Part shown: one piece after another, positions 46,274 to 57,670 of the stretch | Layout of the letters: each line of letters begins with the position of its first letter | Position numbering within the stretch: the first letter of the stretch is position 1 | NCBI RefSeq assembly: GCF_000004075.3 | Contig: NC_026661.2 | Location: 17,698,307-17,762,306, forward strand | From: Cucumis sativus | Lineage: Eukaryota > Streptophyta > Magnoliopsida > Cucurbitales > Cucurbitaceae | Direction: 5' to 3' | Length of the DNA stretch: 64,000 nucleotides | Position numbers and translations under genes: made by a program | The notes under the pieces: generated by a model | The model's database searches: none | Told to the model about the DNA's origin: nothing | Seen by the model: the letters and a program-made list of their open reading frames with translations, nothing else

Positions 46274-48767
46274 ATGTTCCGCTCCTTCCGGCCATCTCTA
46301 GCCACAGCTGCGGCGCGCCGATTTTCCGGGGAAGCCTCTATGGCGGCGTCGGAGAACACGGCACTAGAAGGCGCTGCAGGCACCCGCGTCGTATCCGGCA
46401 AAGGCGGTGGTCGAGACACGCTTGGGCGAAGGCTCATGAGCCTCATTTTCCCCAAACGCAGCGCCGTGACTGCCATACGTAAATGGCAAGAAGAGGGCCG
46501 CACTGTTCGCAAGTACGAGCTCAATCGCAACGTTCGGGAGCTTCGCAAGCTCAAGCGCTACAAGCACGCACTTGAGGTATTCAATTCTTTATTATTATTT
46601 TTTTCCTTGTTGCGTGAAAACTCATGTAATGTCATTAATGCTCGAGATCATGTATTGTACCATTTTGTGATCTGAATGAACTCATCGTCTACTTGTGCTG
46701 TGAGTCTGCACCCTTCACTCGATCAACACTTGAAGAGTTAGTGTCAATTCAGCTGATGTTCTTGTGGTTCATTATTTCTATAATCTGTTTAATTTAGTCT
46801 CAATCAAGTGGACAGTGGACTAGCTTTGAAAAGGGTATTGTGGTTATACTATGATGGATTTTAGATTGTTACGATGCCCAGAAGCTGATCATTTATAAAT
46901 ATGGCAAATTTAATGACACGTTATTTAACACTTGGAGAGTTAGAAATTAGCTCTACATATTGTACATATTCATTAGGTAACATGTGTTACATACCATAAT
47001 TAAATTGACAGTTAGAGGAATAACCCACAAAGACTGTGAGATCCCTTCATAACTTTTTTCAATGTGATGATGCCTCTTTTGTGATCACCATACATTAATT
47101 GAATCTCAACTTTTTTTTTTTTGACCGAATAGACGTTTTGTCTCAAAACTAATTGAAAATAAAAGGAGCTAACATTGTGAGGTTTTAATTTTTCCTGAGG
47201 GATCTTCAACAATATGAAACCAAATGATATTGCAGTGACTTGCTAGAGTCACTACTCTAGTACTAGATTAAATCAAGACTATCCAAAAGGTTAGATAGGT
47301 TAGGGTGAACCCAGATATGCTGAAATACAATTTCATTGAATATTTTGCTTTATTTCCTGTAAAAATAAGTAGACGAATAAAATGCTTTGGTACGGCCTTG
47401 AACCTTGTAGCTTGTATGATCTGAAGATGGCCTTGAGCCTCGAGTAATCTTTCTTGAGATTTTCCACCGTGCAGGTGTGTGAATGGATGACATTACAGAA
47501 AGATATGAGGCTGGTACCTGGTGACTATGCAGTTCATCTGGATTTGATTTGCAAAATCCGAGGCCTGAATAGAGCAGAAAAATTTTTCGAGGATCTCCCT
47601 GATAAAATAAGAGAACAATCAGTCTGCACATCTCTTCTTCATGCATACGTTCAAAATAATCTATCTGAAAAGGCTGAGGCTTTAATGGAGAAAATGTCTG
47701 AATGTGGTTTCTTAAAAAGTCCTCTTTCTTTCAACCACATGCTTTCTCTTCACATCTCAAACAAGCAACTAGAAAAGGTTCCTGCTCTGATTGAAGGATT
47801 AAAGAAGAACACCAAACCAGACGTGGTAACGTATAATCTTTTATTGAATGTTTGCACTTTGCAAAACGACACTGAAGCTGCAGAAAACATTTTCCTTGAG
47901 ATGAAGAAGACAAAAATCCAACCGGATTGGGTATCATTTAGCACATTAGCTAACTTGTATTGCAAAAATCAACTTACCGAAAAAGCAGCCGCTACTTTGA
48001 AAGAGATGGAGAAAATGGCATTTAAAAGTAACAGACTCTCACTTTCATCTCTTCTTAGCTTGTATACCAATTTAGGGGATAAGAATGAAGTTTACAGGAT
48101 ATGGAAAAAGTTGAAGTCATCCTTTCGCAAGATGAGTGATCGTGAGTATATGTGCATGATATCCTCTCTTGTGAAACTTAATGAGCTTGAAGAAGCTGAG
48201 AAGCTCTATACTGAGTGGGAGTCAGTATCTGGGACACGTGATACTCGGGTTTCAAATGTAATGCTTGGAGCGTATATCAAGAAAAACCAAATAGAACAAG
48301 CCGAGAGTTTCTACAATCGGATGTTGCAAAAAGGAACAGTTCCATCTTACACAACTTGGGAGCTCCTCACATGGGGATATTTAAAAGAGAACCAGATGGA
48401 GAAAGTCCTGCATTTCTTCAGGAAGGCAGTTAACAGAGTGAAGAAATGGAATGCAGATGAGAGGTTGGTTAAAGGAGTTTGTAAGAAACTCGAGGAGCAA
48501 GGTAACATCAACGGGGTGGAGCAGTTGTTGCTTATTCTTAGGAATGCTGGTCATGTGGATACTGAGATATACAATTCTCTATTGCGGACCTATGCAAAAG
48601 CTGGTAAAATGCCACTCATAGTTGCTGAAAGAATGGAAAGGGACAACGTCCAGTTGAACGACGAGACTCGAGAGCTTCTAAGGTTGACCAGCAAGATGTG
48701 TGTGAGTGAAGTTTCAAGCACTTTATATGATAAAACAGATCAAATGGACTCAATTCAATCCGCTTGA
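46274..48767 (+). CDS. P-type pentatricopeptide repeat protein, likely mitochondrial
   Basis: Two exons, 46274-46576 and 47475-48767, join in frame (HALE|VCEWM) to give 531 residues. The N-terminus MFRSFRPSLATAAARRFSG is rich in Arg/Ser/Ala and lacks acidic residues, a mitochondrial-type presequence. It is followed by DTLGRRLMSLIFPKRSAV and KWQEEGRTVRKYELNRNVRE. From about residue 130, 35-residue repeats continue to the C-terminus, for example KPDVVTYNLLLNVCTLQND, QPDWVSFSTLANLYCKNQ, VPSYTTWELLTWGYLKENQ and DTEIYNSLLRTYAKAGKM. There is no E or DYW extension. The sequence closely resembles what I remember of Arabidopsis At4g02820-type proteins. P-type PPR proteins bind organellar RNA and act in its processing, stability or translation; the target cannot be told here. 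A possible TRIM LTR relic lies in the intron (46875-46930). Confidence 0.95.
46875..46930. repeat. Possible TRIM LTR relic in PPR intron
   Basis: GAAGCTGATC, then GGCAAATTTAAT and TTATTTAACA in order, match the LTR of the TRIM elements near 39 kb. Similarity is partial. Confidence 0.35.
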
Positions 48768-50650
48768 CTTTGAAGTATACTCCTTAGGTTACTCCAGCTT
48801 TCTGAAGTATCAAATATCCAAAAGTTGGATCGGATAGTTTTTGCTGATTCGTTTAGGTTGCCTGCTTTCTTTTCATAGTTCTTAAACAGATATGTTGGTT
48901 TGACGTTTGCCAATAATTCAACCCGGACCGACACTTTCCAGGTGGCAGAATCCTGAGACCCATTTTCCCTGCTGCAAGTAGCTGTTCTATATGCTGTTTT
49001 ACCTGTGCTTGCAAATGAATCATTCACACACAGCTAAATTCAGAAGCTGCGTGTGGATGAAGCTGCCGTGAGAAGAAGTTTTGATGCTTACTAGTCAGTA
49101 CAACATGTTAAATCTTTTCAAGTTACCTTAATGCTATATTTGGATCTCAATTACTTGCTCGGATTGAATGTAGACTATAACAAAATTTTGTTATTTATTA
49201 GCAATTTCAATGAAGTTTGCTGGAAAAATGTTGGGTTTCATGTATTCGAGAGTTTGATAACTCTTTTTGGATCACCTTTTTATGTTATTTTATTAAAGAG
49301 CTGTTGAGATCATGAATCAATGGTTAGGATACTGAACGTAGTAAAAGCTGAAGGCATTAGGGAGAAGCAGAGTTTCTATTCTATGATTTTTACAACCACA
49401 AGCTTGCCAGGTGATTTTGGAGGCTCTAAAAGTGATTATGTGGAAATTTTAATGGTTTTTTTAGTTTTTGTTAAACCAACTATTAATTAAGGGGGATAAA
49501 TTTTCTTTTGAAATTAGGTTGATTTGAAATACTTAGTAGCTTTTGGGGTTGATTTCGAATCATTTGGTGGCTCTTTTAACTATGCTTTAAAAAATCTTAG
49601 TTTAGTTTTGAATTTTGCCAAACACTTCTTCGAGAAGTGTTTATTTGTTTTTAAAAAGAGAATATTAAATTTGAATGTTAAAAAACTAGCTTTGCTAAAT
49701 AAGTCAGTAAACTGAGTGAAAATGGGCATAATTCAACTAATACGAGTTTGAGTGATCATATTTCAACTTGTATAGAAGAGTGTACAAATGATTAAAGTGT
49801 GTGGAGTTTAAATCTTCTTGTTTGAGTAGGTAAATTTGAGTTGAGTTCGGTCTATTGAACGGTTTTCATATATGTTTTTCCTCAAATTAGTCTTTTTGTG
49901 TGTGCGTGCAACTTTGTTTTCTTTTAAAGGTAAGAATATCAATGCAACTATTGAAAGTCTGGTGTATTTTTGCAACAAGGTATCATCGATTCTTGTTCAT
50001 GTTTTTTTAACTTGTTCATAAAGAGACTTTGTTGTGAAATTAATTATAAGAGCATAACGAAAGTTAAAAACTTATTCCGGATATCATATTGCATTATATT
50101 TTTTTTTCCGATATCAAACTTTCTTCCCATTAACAAATTTATGGAGCCCTAATGCGTTATTGATTTCAATTGCAATATTTTTTTAAAAACCAATGAACAT
50201 CCGATTGGGGTTATAGATGCCTTTCTATTGCAAACTTATTATAAAGTTCTATTGTAATTATGAAAAAAAATTCATAAGCCCCTGAAAAAACAATAACACC
50301 TGTAATATTAACGAATTTAAAACATCTGAGAAGTTTTTGTGAAGTAGAGCGCTCAACAATTTTGCAAAAATTAATTTTTATTGATTTTTAGGAAGAGCCA
50401 TTAACGACTTCATGATCTAGTGATTCAAGTCATTGTTATCGTAATAACTATATTCTAATTTCCTAATTGACAAAGATCCAATTACAATATGGATGATTGA
50501 TTTAATACATTGCTAAGTACAAAAGTAACATTGATGGGCTAATTAATATACAATAGAATAAGCTAACGATTTAATTCTCATATAAAAGAATATGGCGTGA
50601 GGGGCAATTTTGGGAACTACAAAAAGAAGAGGGTATAGTTGAAATATCAC
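48768..50650. other. Intergenic region between PPR and eS19 genes
   Basis: PPR 3' UTR (probably 48768 to about 49200), then AT-rich spacer. No protein-like open frame is seen. Confidence 0.6.
50535..50540 (+). promoter_or_regulatory. Site II-like element (TGGGCT) upstream of eS19
   Basis: TGGGCT lies about 150 bp before the TATA box of the eS19 gene. Site II elements with telo-boxes are typical of plant ribosomal-protein promoters. Confidence 0.45.
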
Positions 50651-50684
50651 AAATCAAAGAGGTTGAAAACGAGAAATTTCTGAG

Positions 50685-50724
50685 TATAAATATAGGGCAC
50701 GTTCCGCTTCTTTGAAAACCCTAG
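50685..50724 (+). promoter_or_regulatory. TATA box and telo-box of the eS19 gene
   Basis: TATAAATA at 50685-50692 is followed by AAAACCCTAG at 50715-50724. The latter is a telo-box (AAACCCTA) at the expected leader position of a translation-machinery gene. Confidence 0.75.
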
Positions 50725-50798
50725 AGTTTGAGAAAGGCGGAAACCCTATTTCAGCAAACGGAGCTTTTGCCGGCCTTTGCTCACTGAATTCAACAGCC

Positions 50799-52318
50799 AT
50801 GGCCACTGCTAGGACCGTCAAGGACGTCTCTCCTCACGAGTTTGTTAAGGCCTATGCCGCTCATCTCAAGCGATCCGGAAAGGTATCCTTTTCCTTCTCT
50901 CAATTCGCCTCTATTTCTTTTGTTGGATGAGACTACTTGGTTTTCGATTCAAGGGAGAGTATTCTAGGATGTTGGTTTCGAAAACGGAGTGAGTGAATGC
51001 TAAATTTTAAGTTGCAGTTTTTTCGGCTCTGTTTGGGAGTGTGTTCTATTCTGCATTGTTTATCGTCTTTATTTCTTTGCCTTGGCTTGTGTTGTAGCTA
51101 GGCTTTTTTACTCAAACAAGAAGTTTCAAGTTTTAGGGTGTAGATTTTTCGATCGATATGCTACTGATTATTGTTTTTCTTATACCATAATGGCTTATAA
51201 AATGATCTGCTTGTGCTTTGAGTATGCCTCGTCTGTTGATTAAGTTTGTGGGTTAGGTGCAATTTATCAGTTTATCTTGCTCGTCGCACTTCGTCTGAGA
51301 AATCGTGATTTTTTAGTGACTTTATACTTGCCATTGAATGTTTCTGGGTTCTTGTACGTTTTGTGGATGTGTTATCAGTCTTTAGAAAATTTCAACATTC
51401 CCAAAGCCCTTATCCATTGGTCGGGATTTGGCTTTTTCCCACTACTGTAATATTTCATTCTATCAATGAACATTTCTTTAAAAGAAAAGGAACCCTTCAG
51501 AAGGCTTTTGCGAATCTACCTGGTTTGGATTGTCTGATTTTTAGTACTATTCTTGGATTTTGATTGGTTAGAACTTCCTACATTATATTTATCTTGTTTA
51601 CTAATAATTTATAAGTTTAAACATTGATCTGTAACATATGTGATTTTAACTTATTTTTCCCTATAAATAATTGACGAGCAGGTTGAACTTCCACCATGGG
51701 CGGATATTGTCAAAACTGCAAGATTCAAGGAACTTGCTCCATATGATGCAGATTGGTACTACGTGAGAGCTGGTTAGTTTACCTTTTTTCTTCTTTGATT
51801 TCCATGTATTCATATAAAATAAATAAAACAAACATAATTTTATTGCTGTCATTTCGGATGTTCCGATTGTTTTATTCTTACAATCGCCATTTCAAACTTA
51901 TTCAGCATCCATGGCAAGGAAGATCTACTTGAGAGGAGGTCTTGGTGTTGGAGCATTCAAGCGGATTTATGGTGGAAGCAAGAGGAACGGAAGTCGCCCT
52001 CCACACTTCTGTGAAAGCAGTGGAGCCATTGCCCGCCACATTCTACAACAATTGCAGGAGATGAACATTGTTGATGTGGACCCAAAGGGGTGAGTACAAA
52101 GCTTCTTAAGTTTTATCTTATTTTCTCAAATTATGCCTGATTTTTCATTCGAATTTTGCTTGTGTTCAATTCTGGTTTTCAATTCATTTATTCCAACAAC
52201 AATGTCAAGTCAGTTGATTTGTTCTTCTGTCTGGATGTTTTGCAGTGGAAGGAGAATTACTTCAAGTGGCCGACGAGATCTGGATCAAGTTGCTGGCCGT
52301 ATTGTTGTTGCCCCTTGA
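50799..52318 (+). CDS. RPS19: Small ribosomal subunit protein eS19 (RPS19)
   Basis: Four exons, 50799-50882, 51682-51772, 51906-52089 and 52246-52318, give 143 residues, the normal length for plant eS19. The protein starts [20 protein letters not shown]. It continues through [40 protein letters not shown] and [20 protein letters not shown], ending [15 protein letters not shown]. All landmarks match the family and no residue appears missing. eS19 is a component of the cytosolic 40S subunit head, needed for maturation of the 18S rRNA 3' region (family knowledge). The start ATG fits a good plant context (AGCCATGGC). An in-frame ATG further upstream is absent; the open frame from 50712 is only leader sequence. 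Regulation by site II/telo-box elements is visible upstream. Confidence 0.98.
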
Positions 52319-55300
52319 TTGATCAATTACCTCTATTGTTAAATTAGAGACTTATGTTTTGCTGATGAGAAACAATTTCTTATGCGTCATTAAAATTTTG
52401 GATTTAGCTGTTGAAAGATTTTCCAGATGAATATGCTTACTCTTGTTTTTTCACGGGTTTTGAATGGTCTAAAGTTCATTTACTCTCCCTTTTGTTTTAT
52501 ATTTTCTTTTTCTGGATTTTCTTGGAAGAAACCTGTTTTCACTTTTTTATCTACAGCAACTTTGATGCTTGGCCTACATAATTTTTGCATTTAGAGCTAT
52601 CTTTATTCTTATTCAATGAGGTTCAATTTAAATGGTTAAATTATAATAATATCTTGGATTCGTATTTATTTGTGTTAAAAGCTTTCAAGGGTTTTGAAAC
52701 GAGCTTCAAATTTTGCAAGTTGGCTAATCTTATATATGGCTTGTCTATCTATCAATTATAATGATTTTGTTTGAATTAGATGATAATGTGAATACAAGTG
52801 TTTATCAATGATTGATATTTAGTTCTATAATCTATATAGGTATAAGCATCTAAATCTTTCTTAGTGTAGCTTATGCCATGATTATATCAACTCGAGGATG
52901 GGAGATCAAATCAAGGATCAGACCTTCTAACTCTAGGCATGGAATTACATTATTTACTAATGTTCAAAGTTCATTTTAGCAACTCTATAGTATTTGTTTT
53001 GAGTATTAAAATTTGATAGGTTAGTGAAACTTAGTAAGAAAGGAAAAAACAATTGGAGCGTCAAAGTGAGCTTTTGAAAGATGTGTGGGGGAAATATACA
53101 TCATCTTTTCTAATTGTCAAACTTAATTCCTTAACTCAAATCTATTCCTTACCTTCAAATTAAATGAGTTTTCATGAGATTTTCGTCTATGAAATTTGAA
53201 AAATAAACTCACATATTATGCTCAAAATTCAAATTTACACAAACGTTATGAAATAATTCGAAGATTCATGGATTTATTCCTACTCCGTCTTACTTTTTTG
53301 GGGGGGTCAAATCCTTGTTGATAAACTTAAAGCATAGACTTTTTATACATTTAATCTCTTATATTGTTTATTAGGGGAGAAAAAACCTACCAAATAAGGA
53401 ATACAATTAAAACCTTTCAAATAAGAGAGGTAAGAGTTTACGTGAAAAATTCGGAAGAGAAGTAATCCATTTGTGATTTTTTTAATACCAAGGAAGGAAT
53501 AGACAAATTTTGTGATCACAGCACGAACATTCATGTTGCTTGAGCTATTGCTGTGCTCACTTTGATATTATAATAAAATACTATAATATGAAAAGTTCCC
53601 CGAGGTACACAATTATATTTCTAAATCTAACTAAAAAAGCCACTCTCAATATTTCATACTATTCACAATCTTCTTTTTACTATCAAATAATATAATACAA
53701 TAAGATAAATTATTTACCTTTAAAGTTAATACACCAAAGATTTGAAGTGTTTAATCAAAACTATGTAAAAGAACATAGTTTTTGGTTGATTTTGTATTAC
53801 TTTGCACCATATGCTTCCTAGTGTCACAATCGTAGCCTTTTAACCTTGGGACAGATGATTGTGCGACACTTGTTTGAACTTGATGAACAAGTCAGCCGAC
53901 CAAAATCTGAAAATCGCTGGCAAACTCGCGGTATGAATCAACCTCCTGTCACGTTCTTGAAAAAATGTTTTAGAAAATGTGAGGAAAGAAATTCATTGAA
54001 ATCAACGTTACAATATACATTGAAGACTGTCAGTTGCAAGGGAAAAAGATTTGCTTGCAAATAGTGCAACAGTGTTTGAGCGGTGATTTAACTAGTATGT
54101 CTCCCTTATAGTATATTTTGAACATTTTCAGCTTGGTAGGCTTGCATATGAAAATGTCGAAACGTCACTCCCAAACTTTATGACTTGAACTGAAAAGCAA
54201 CTAATTAAACTAAATACAAGACATAAAGATAATATTAATTGGGGGTATTCAGGCGTACATCCATAGACAAACACTCCGTAGACGAGTATGATCGTGACAC
54301 CTAGCACCTTTTAGATTTTGGTTATTTTGTTCTTCTAATGTCTTGCTGCTATCAACCTTTAAAAAAAAGAGAGAGAAAAATGCTCACTCCAAAGTAGCAG
54401 AGAAGTTGGAGGTCCTACTACACTCATGACCTTTAGAAACCGAAGAATCACAAAAACCAACAAAATTAGCAACCTTGTTATACACGTAGAGACAAAAGAA
54501 GAAGCAAGTTAGACTCAACTACTTCACCCAAAGAACCCTAATTTCTACAAATGCATTTTTTGCTTCAGTCAAATCTTTTGAGCAGTTGTTAATCACCACC
54601 TCTCTCTTATAAGATTGAACCACAAAAGAAAAGGTGAATTGTAATATAGAACGAAAGAGAAACGTTAGCCCATCAATGATAGTTGAGCTTCAAGAAGCTT
54701 TATAATCCACTCATGATTATCAATTTTCCAATAACCGACTGCTTTCAAAGATTTAGAAGAGTTATGCACCATCCAACCCTCACTAACCAACCTTTCGTTA
54801 ACATAGATAACGAGAACTTACGAACAAAGTTAATAATTCTATATTGTGTTGCCTTTAAACCATTCTCATCTACCACACAACAAAGTTAAACAAAGATGTT
54901 TTCCCTTTATCCATATAAACTCCAAAATTTGTTTTTGCTTTTAGAGAATGAACAATGTCATTTTTGTTAAAAGAGTTGAACTGCTCCATTTTATTTGGTT
55001 TGGTTTTATCATTGAACTAAAACCCCAACTAACATAATATATCTCAACCCCAACTTCTTTTAGTTTTTGTCCTTACTTTAACTATACTACCTTCGTTCTT
55101 TTATGAAGTCAAACCAATTACAGAATCACTCTTTCATTTAAATTGACTTCAAAAGAAATAAATGTTTAAAGTAAATTTTTTCAAACACTCATATTTCTTT
55201 TCTTCAAAACAACGTATTCTTTAAATCTTTCGTCAAGTTTTCAAAACGTAAAACATGTTAAAAGAAAAGAGATAAAATCTTTCCACTTTCACAAACTACC

Positions 55301-57530
55301 AACAAAAACTAAAACATTTGATCTTGTCCATTACTTTTATAAAGATAAATGAATATAAACTTTACCCTCTAAAACGTGTAAATTAAGACATTCCTCCTCC
55401 TCTTCCTGATATAAACAATTATAACTGTTTATTATCCTAAAATTATAGGAAAAATGAGTCAAATTTATTTTTGTATTGTTAAAATTTTAATGAAATAAAG
55501 TTAAAATAACACTCTAGTATTTTATTTAGGTTAATCATTCAAATTCATGCTTAATCCTCTTATTCTAATCTAGGTAACCTATAACTACTACAAGTTGCCA
55601 CGTGTTCTTTGATACCAAAAACACATAGTAGCTGACCAAAAAATGTATGTGTGTATATATATATTGGGTTCAACTTCAACCAATATTTTATTATAATATT
55701 TAACATATACCCTCAAGACTATACTATATTGGTGGACATTCAAACTATTGATCTATAAAAATTATACTAACATTGATTTTATATTTGGAATCTCATATTT
55801 TCGGGAGGGTGGTCCTCTTCCAAATTTAACCTTAATTAATGTAATTATTTTTTCTAAATAAATGAATTCATTAATCACTTATTGACTTATGATAATAACA
55901 ATACCAATTGATTAATTTATGAATTGTTTTAATCACTTAAGTCAATTAATTTGTGTTTAATTTTTTATTTTATGAATATTGAAAAATCCATTTTATCATT
56001 CTAATATTAATCATACTCCATTAATTTCTCTTTTTTAAAAAAAGTATTTTATATTAGTTGAACCTACCTTTTTTTTCCTTATGGATGGAAGATCAATGAA
56101 TTAAATCCTCGTTTAAAAAAAGGAATAATAATGATTGTGTGGAGTAGCAAGATGGCTTTACATGCATGTAGAAAAAAGTGCAACCAACCAACCGAAGTGA
56201 AAGGGCAAATGAAAGTTGGTTAGCCCAACCCAACCCAACTTTTCTACTTACTTCTTTCACCTAATTCCATTTTTGCCCCTTTCTTTTTTATCATTAACTC
56301 ACTTTTCTTCCTCCACTCCTCACATACATCCTCCCCCACAAAACTCAATTAACATATTAATTTTTATCCATCTATTTCATATGTATTAAAAAAACTCGAC
56401 ATCGATATATACATCATTTCGACGATAATTTATGTATATTATTTTTTTGTAAGACAATTCATCTACATTTTTTTACTTGGTTACTATGATGTTTAAATGA
56501 ATCGATTTTAATGTTTTTAACTAGTTAACGAGGCAACATAACCACAACTAAATATAATCATCATATATTACTTCATCAAATGTCGTTCATTTTCCATCTA
56601 CTCCATTGTGTTATATTAAAAATATATATATGATTAATCATTTAATTTAAAAATGAAAAAAAATTAATCACTAATAAAACTAATAAGAATATTATATTTT
56701 CGATTTAAAGTTCTTCTTTTTCATTTTCATATATATATATTTTTTTGTTTGGTATGATGATTACATGATTAAATACTCTATTTTATTCAAAATTTGATTT
56801 GAAAATATGAGCAAGTAAATGGGCCTTTCTACAATATCAATCTATACAATTTGGTAAGATTTCATCTAACTTATGATTGTAGATCCTTAAATTAGTCGAC
56901 CTCACAAGTCTACATGTTAAATCGTATCCTATACTTTTTAGTTAATATAGTCAACAATACATATTATATGTCTAATCGGGTTAACGACAATGACACGTCA
57001 ATTACAAAACTAATTAAAAATTAAATTAAACCGAAATTAAATTTTAAAAGTTGGGTTCAAATTGACAAATCTATAAATTTATCAAATTTATAATTTAGCT
57101 GTCATTTTGTTCGTGTTAGTTTACTAGTTTTGCTTCTAAATCCTCGTTTAAAACACCAAAATTGATAAGTGGGTGTAAATATAAAATATTATGGTTGATT
57201 ATCGATAAATAAGAAGATGGTTGTTGAATTAAACTAAAAATTAATACACTTCGAAATTTAGGAATACGTTTGTAATTTACCACCGACTTAATGAAACGTT
57301 TGACATAAACCAAGATAAGTTCTTTGCTCATATTTATAAACAAAACAACGAAATGTACAAAAAAAAATACTAACTGTATGTGAAAGCACGGTTGAATAAG
57401 AAATTTTGAGAGTTTTGAGAGTTAAAATTATGAAAAGGTAAAAGTAGATATAGTTTGAAACCAAAAAGTGTTTAGATATTATTTATTTAAATTAATTTAA
57501 AAATTTTATAATCCCGGGTTCCCTCTCCAC
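52319..57530. other. Gene-poor region between eS19 and the 57.7-kb gene
   Basis: About 5.2 kb with no supported gene. The 53846-54064 open frame and the 54400-54900 segment read vaguely like degenerate transposon protein but lack a diagnostic motif. CCACGTG (a G-box) occurs at about 55598 without a nearby gene. Confidence 0.6.
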
Positions 57531-57535
57531 GTAAC

Positions 57536-57543
57536 TATATATT
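57536..57543 (+). promoter_or_regulatory. Candidate TATA box
   Basis: TATATATT lies about 130 bp upstream of the start codon at 57671. It is followed by a leader with a (TC)n run at 57637-57658, common in plant 5' UTRs. Confidence 0.5.
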
Positions 57544-57636
57544 TAGTTAAGTTACAGGTAAGACATTGGAGCTCAACTCTCTCTTTCTCATCAATTCTCT
57601 TAATCTATAGTCACAAACAGAAACCCGAAACCGAAA

Positions 57637-57658
57637 TCTCTCTCTCTCTCTCTCTCTC
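57637..57658 (+). repeat. CT dinucleotide run in 5' leader
   Basis: About ten TC units immediately before the start codon region of the gene at 57671. Confidence 0.9.
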
Positions 57659-57670
57659 CGTTTCATTTCC

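Noticed and set aside
46840-47200. C/D-box snoRNA in the PPR intron
   Set aside because: A C-box-like GTGATGA and nearby CTGA words exist, but box spacing is either about 40 or about 130 nt and no terminal stem is visible.
54280-54900. Minus-strand segment resembling retroelement coding sequence
   Set aside because: The translation is broken by many stops and lacks a diagnostic RT, nuclease or zinc-finger motif. It is too weak to annotate.
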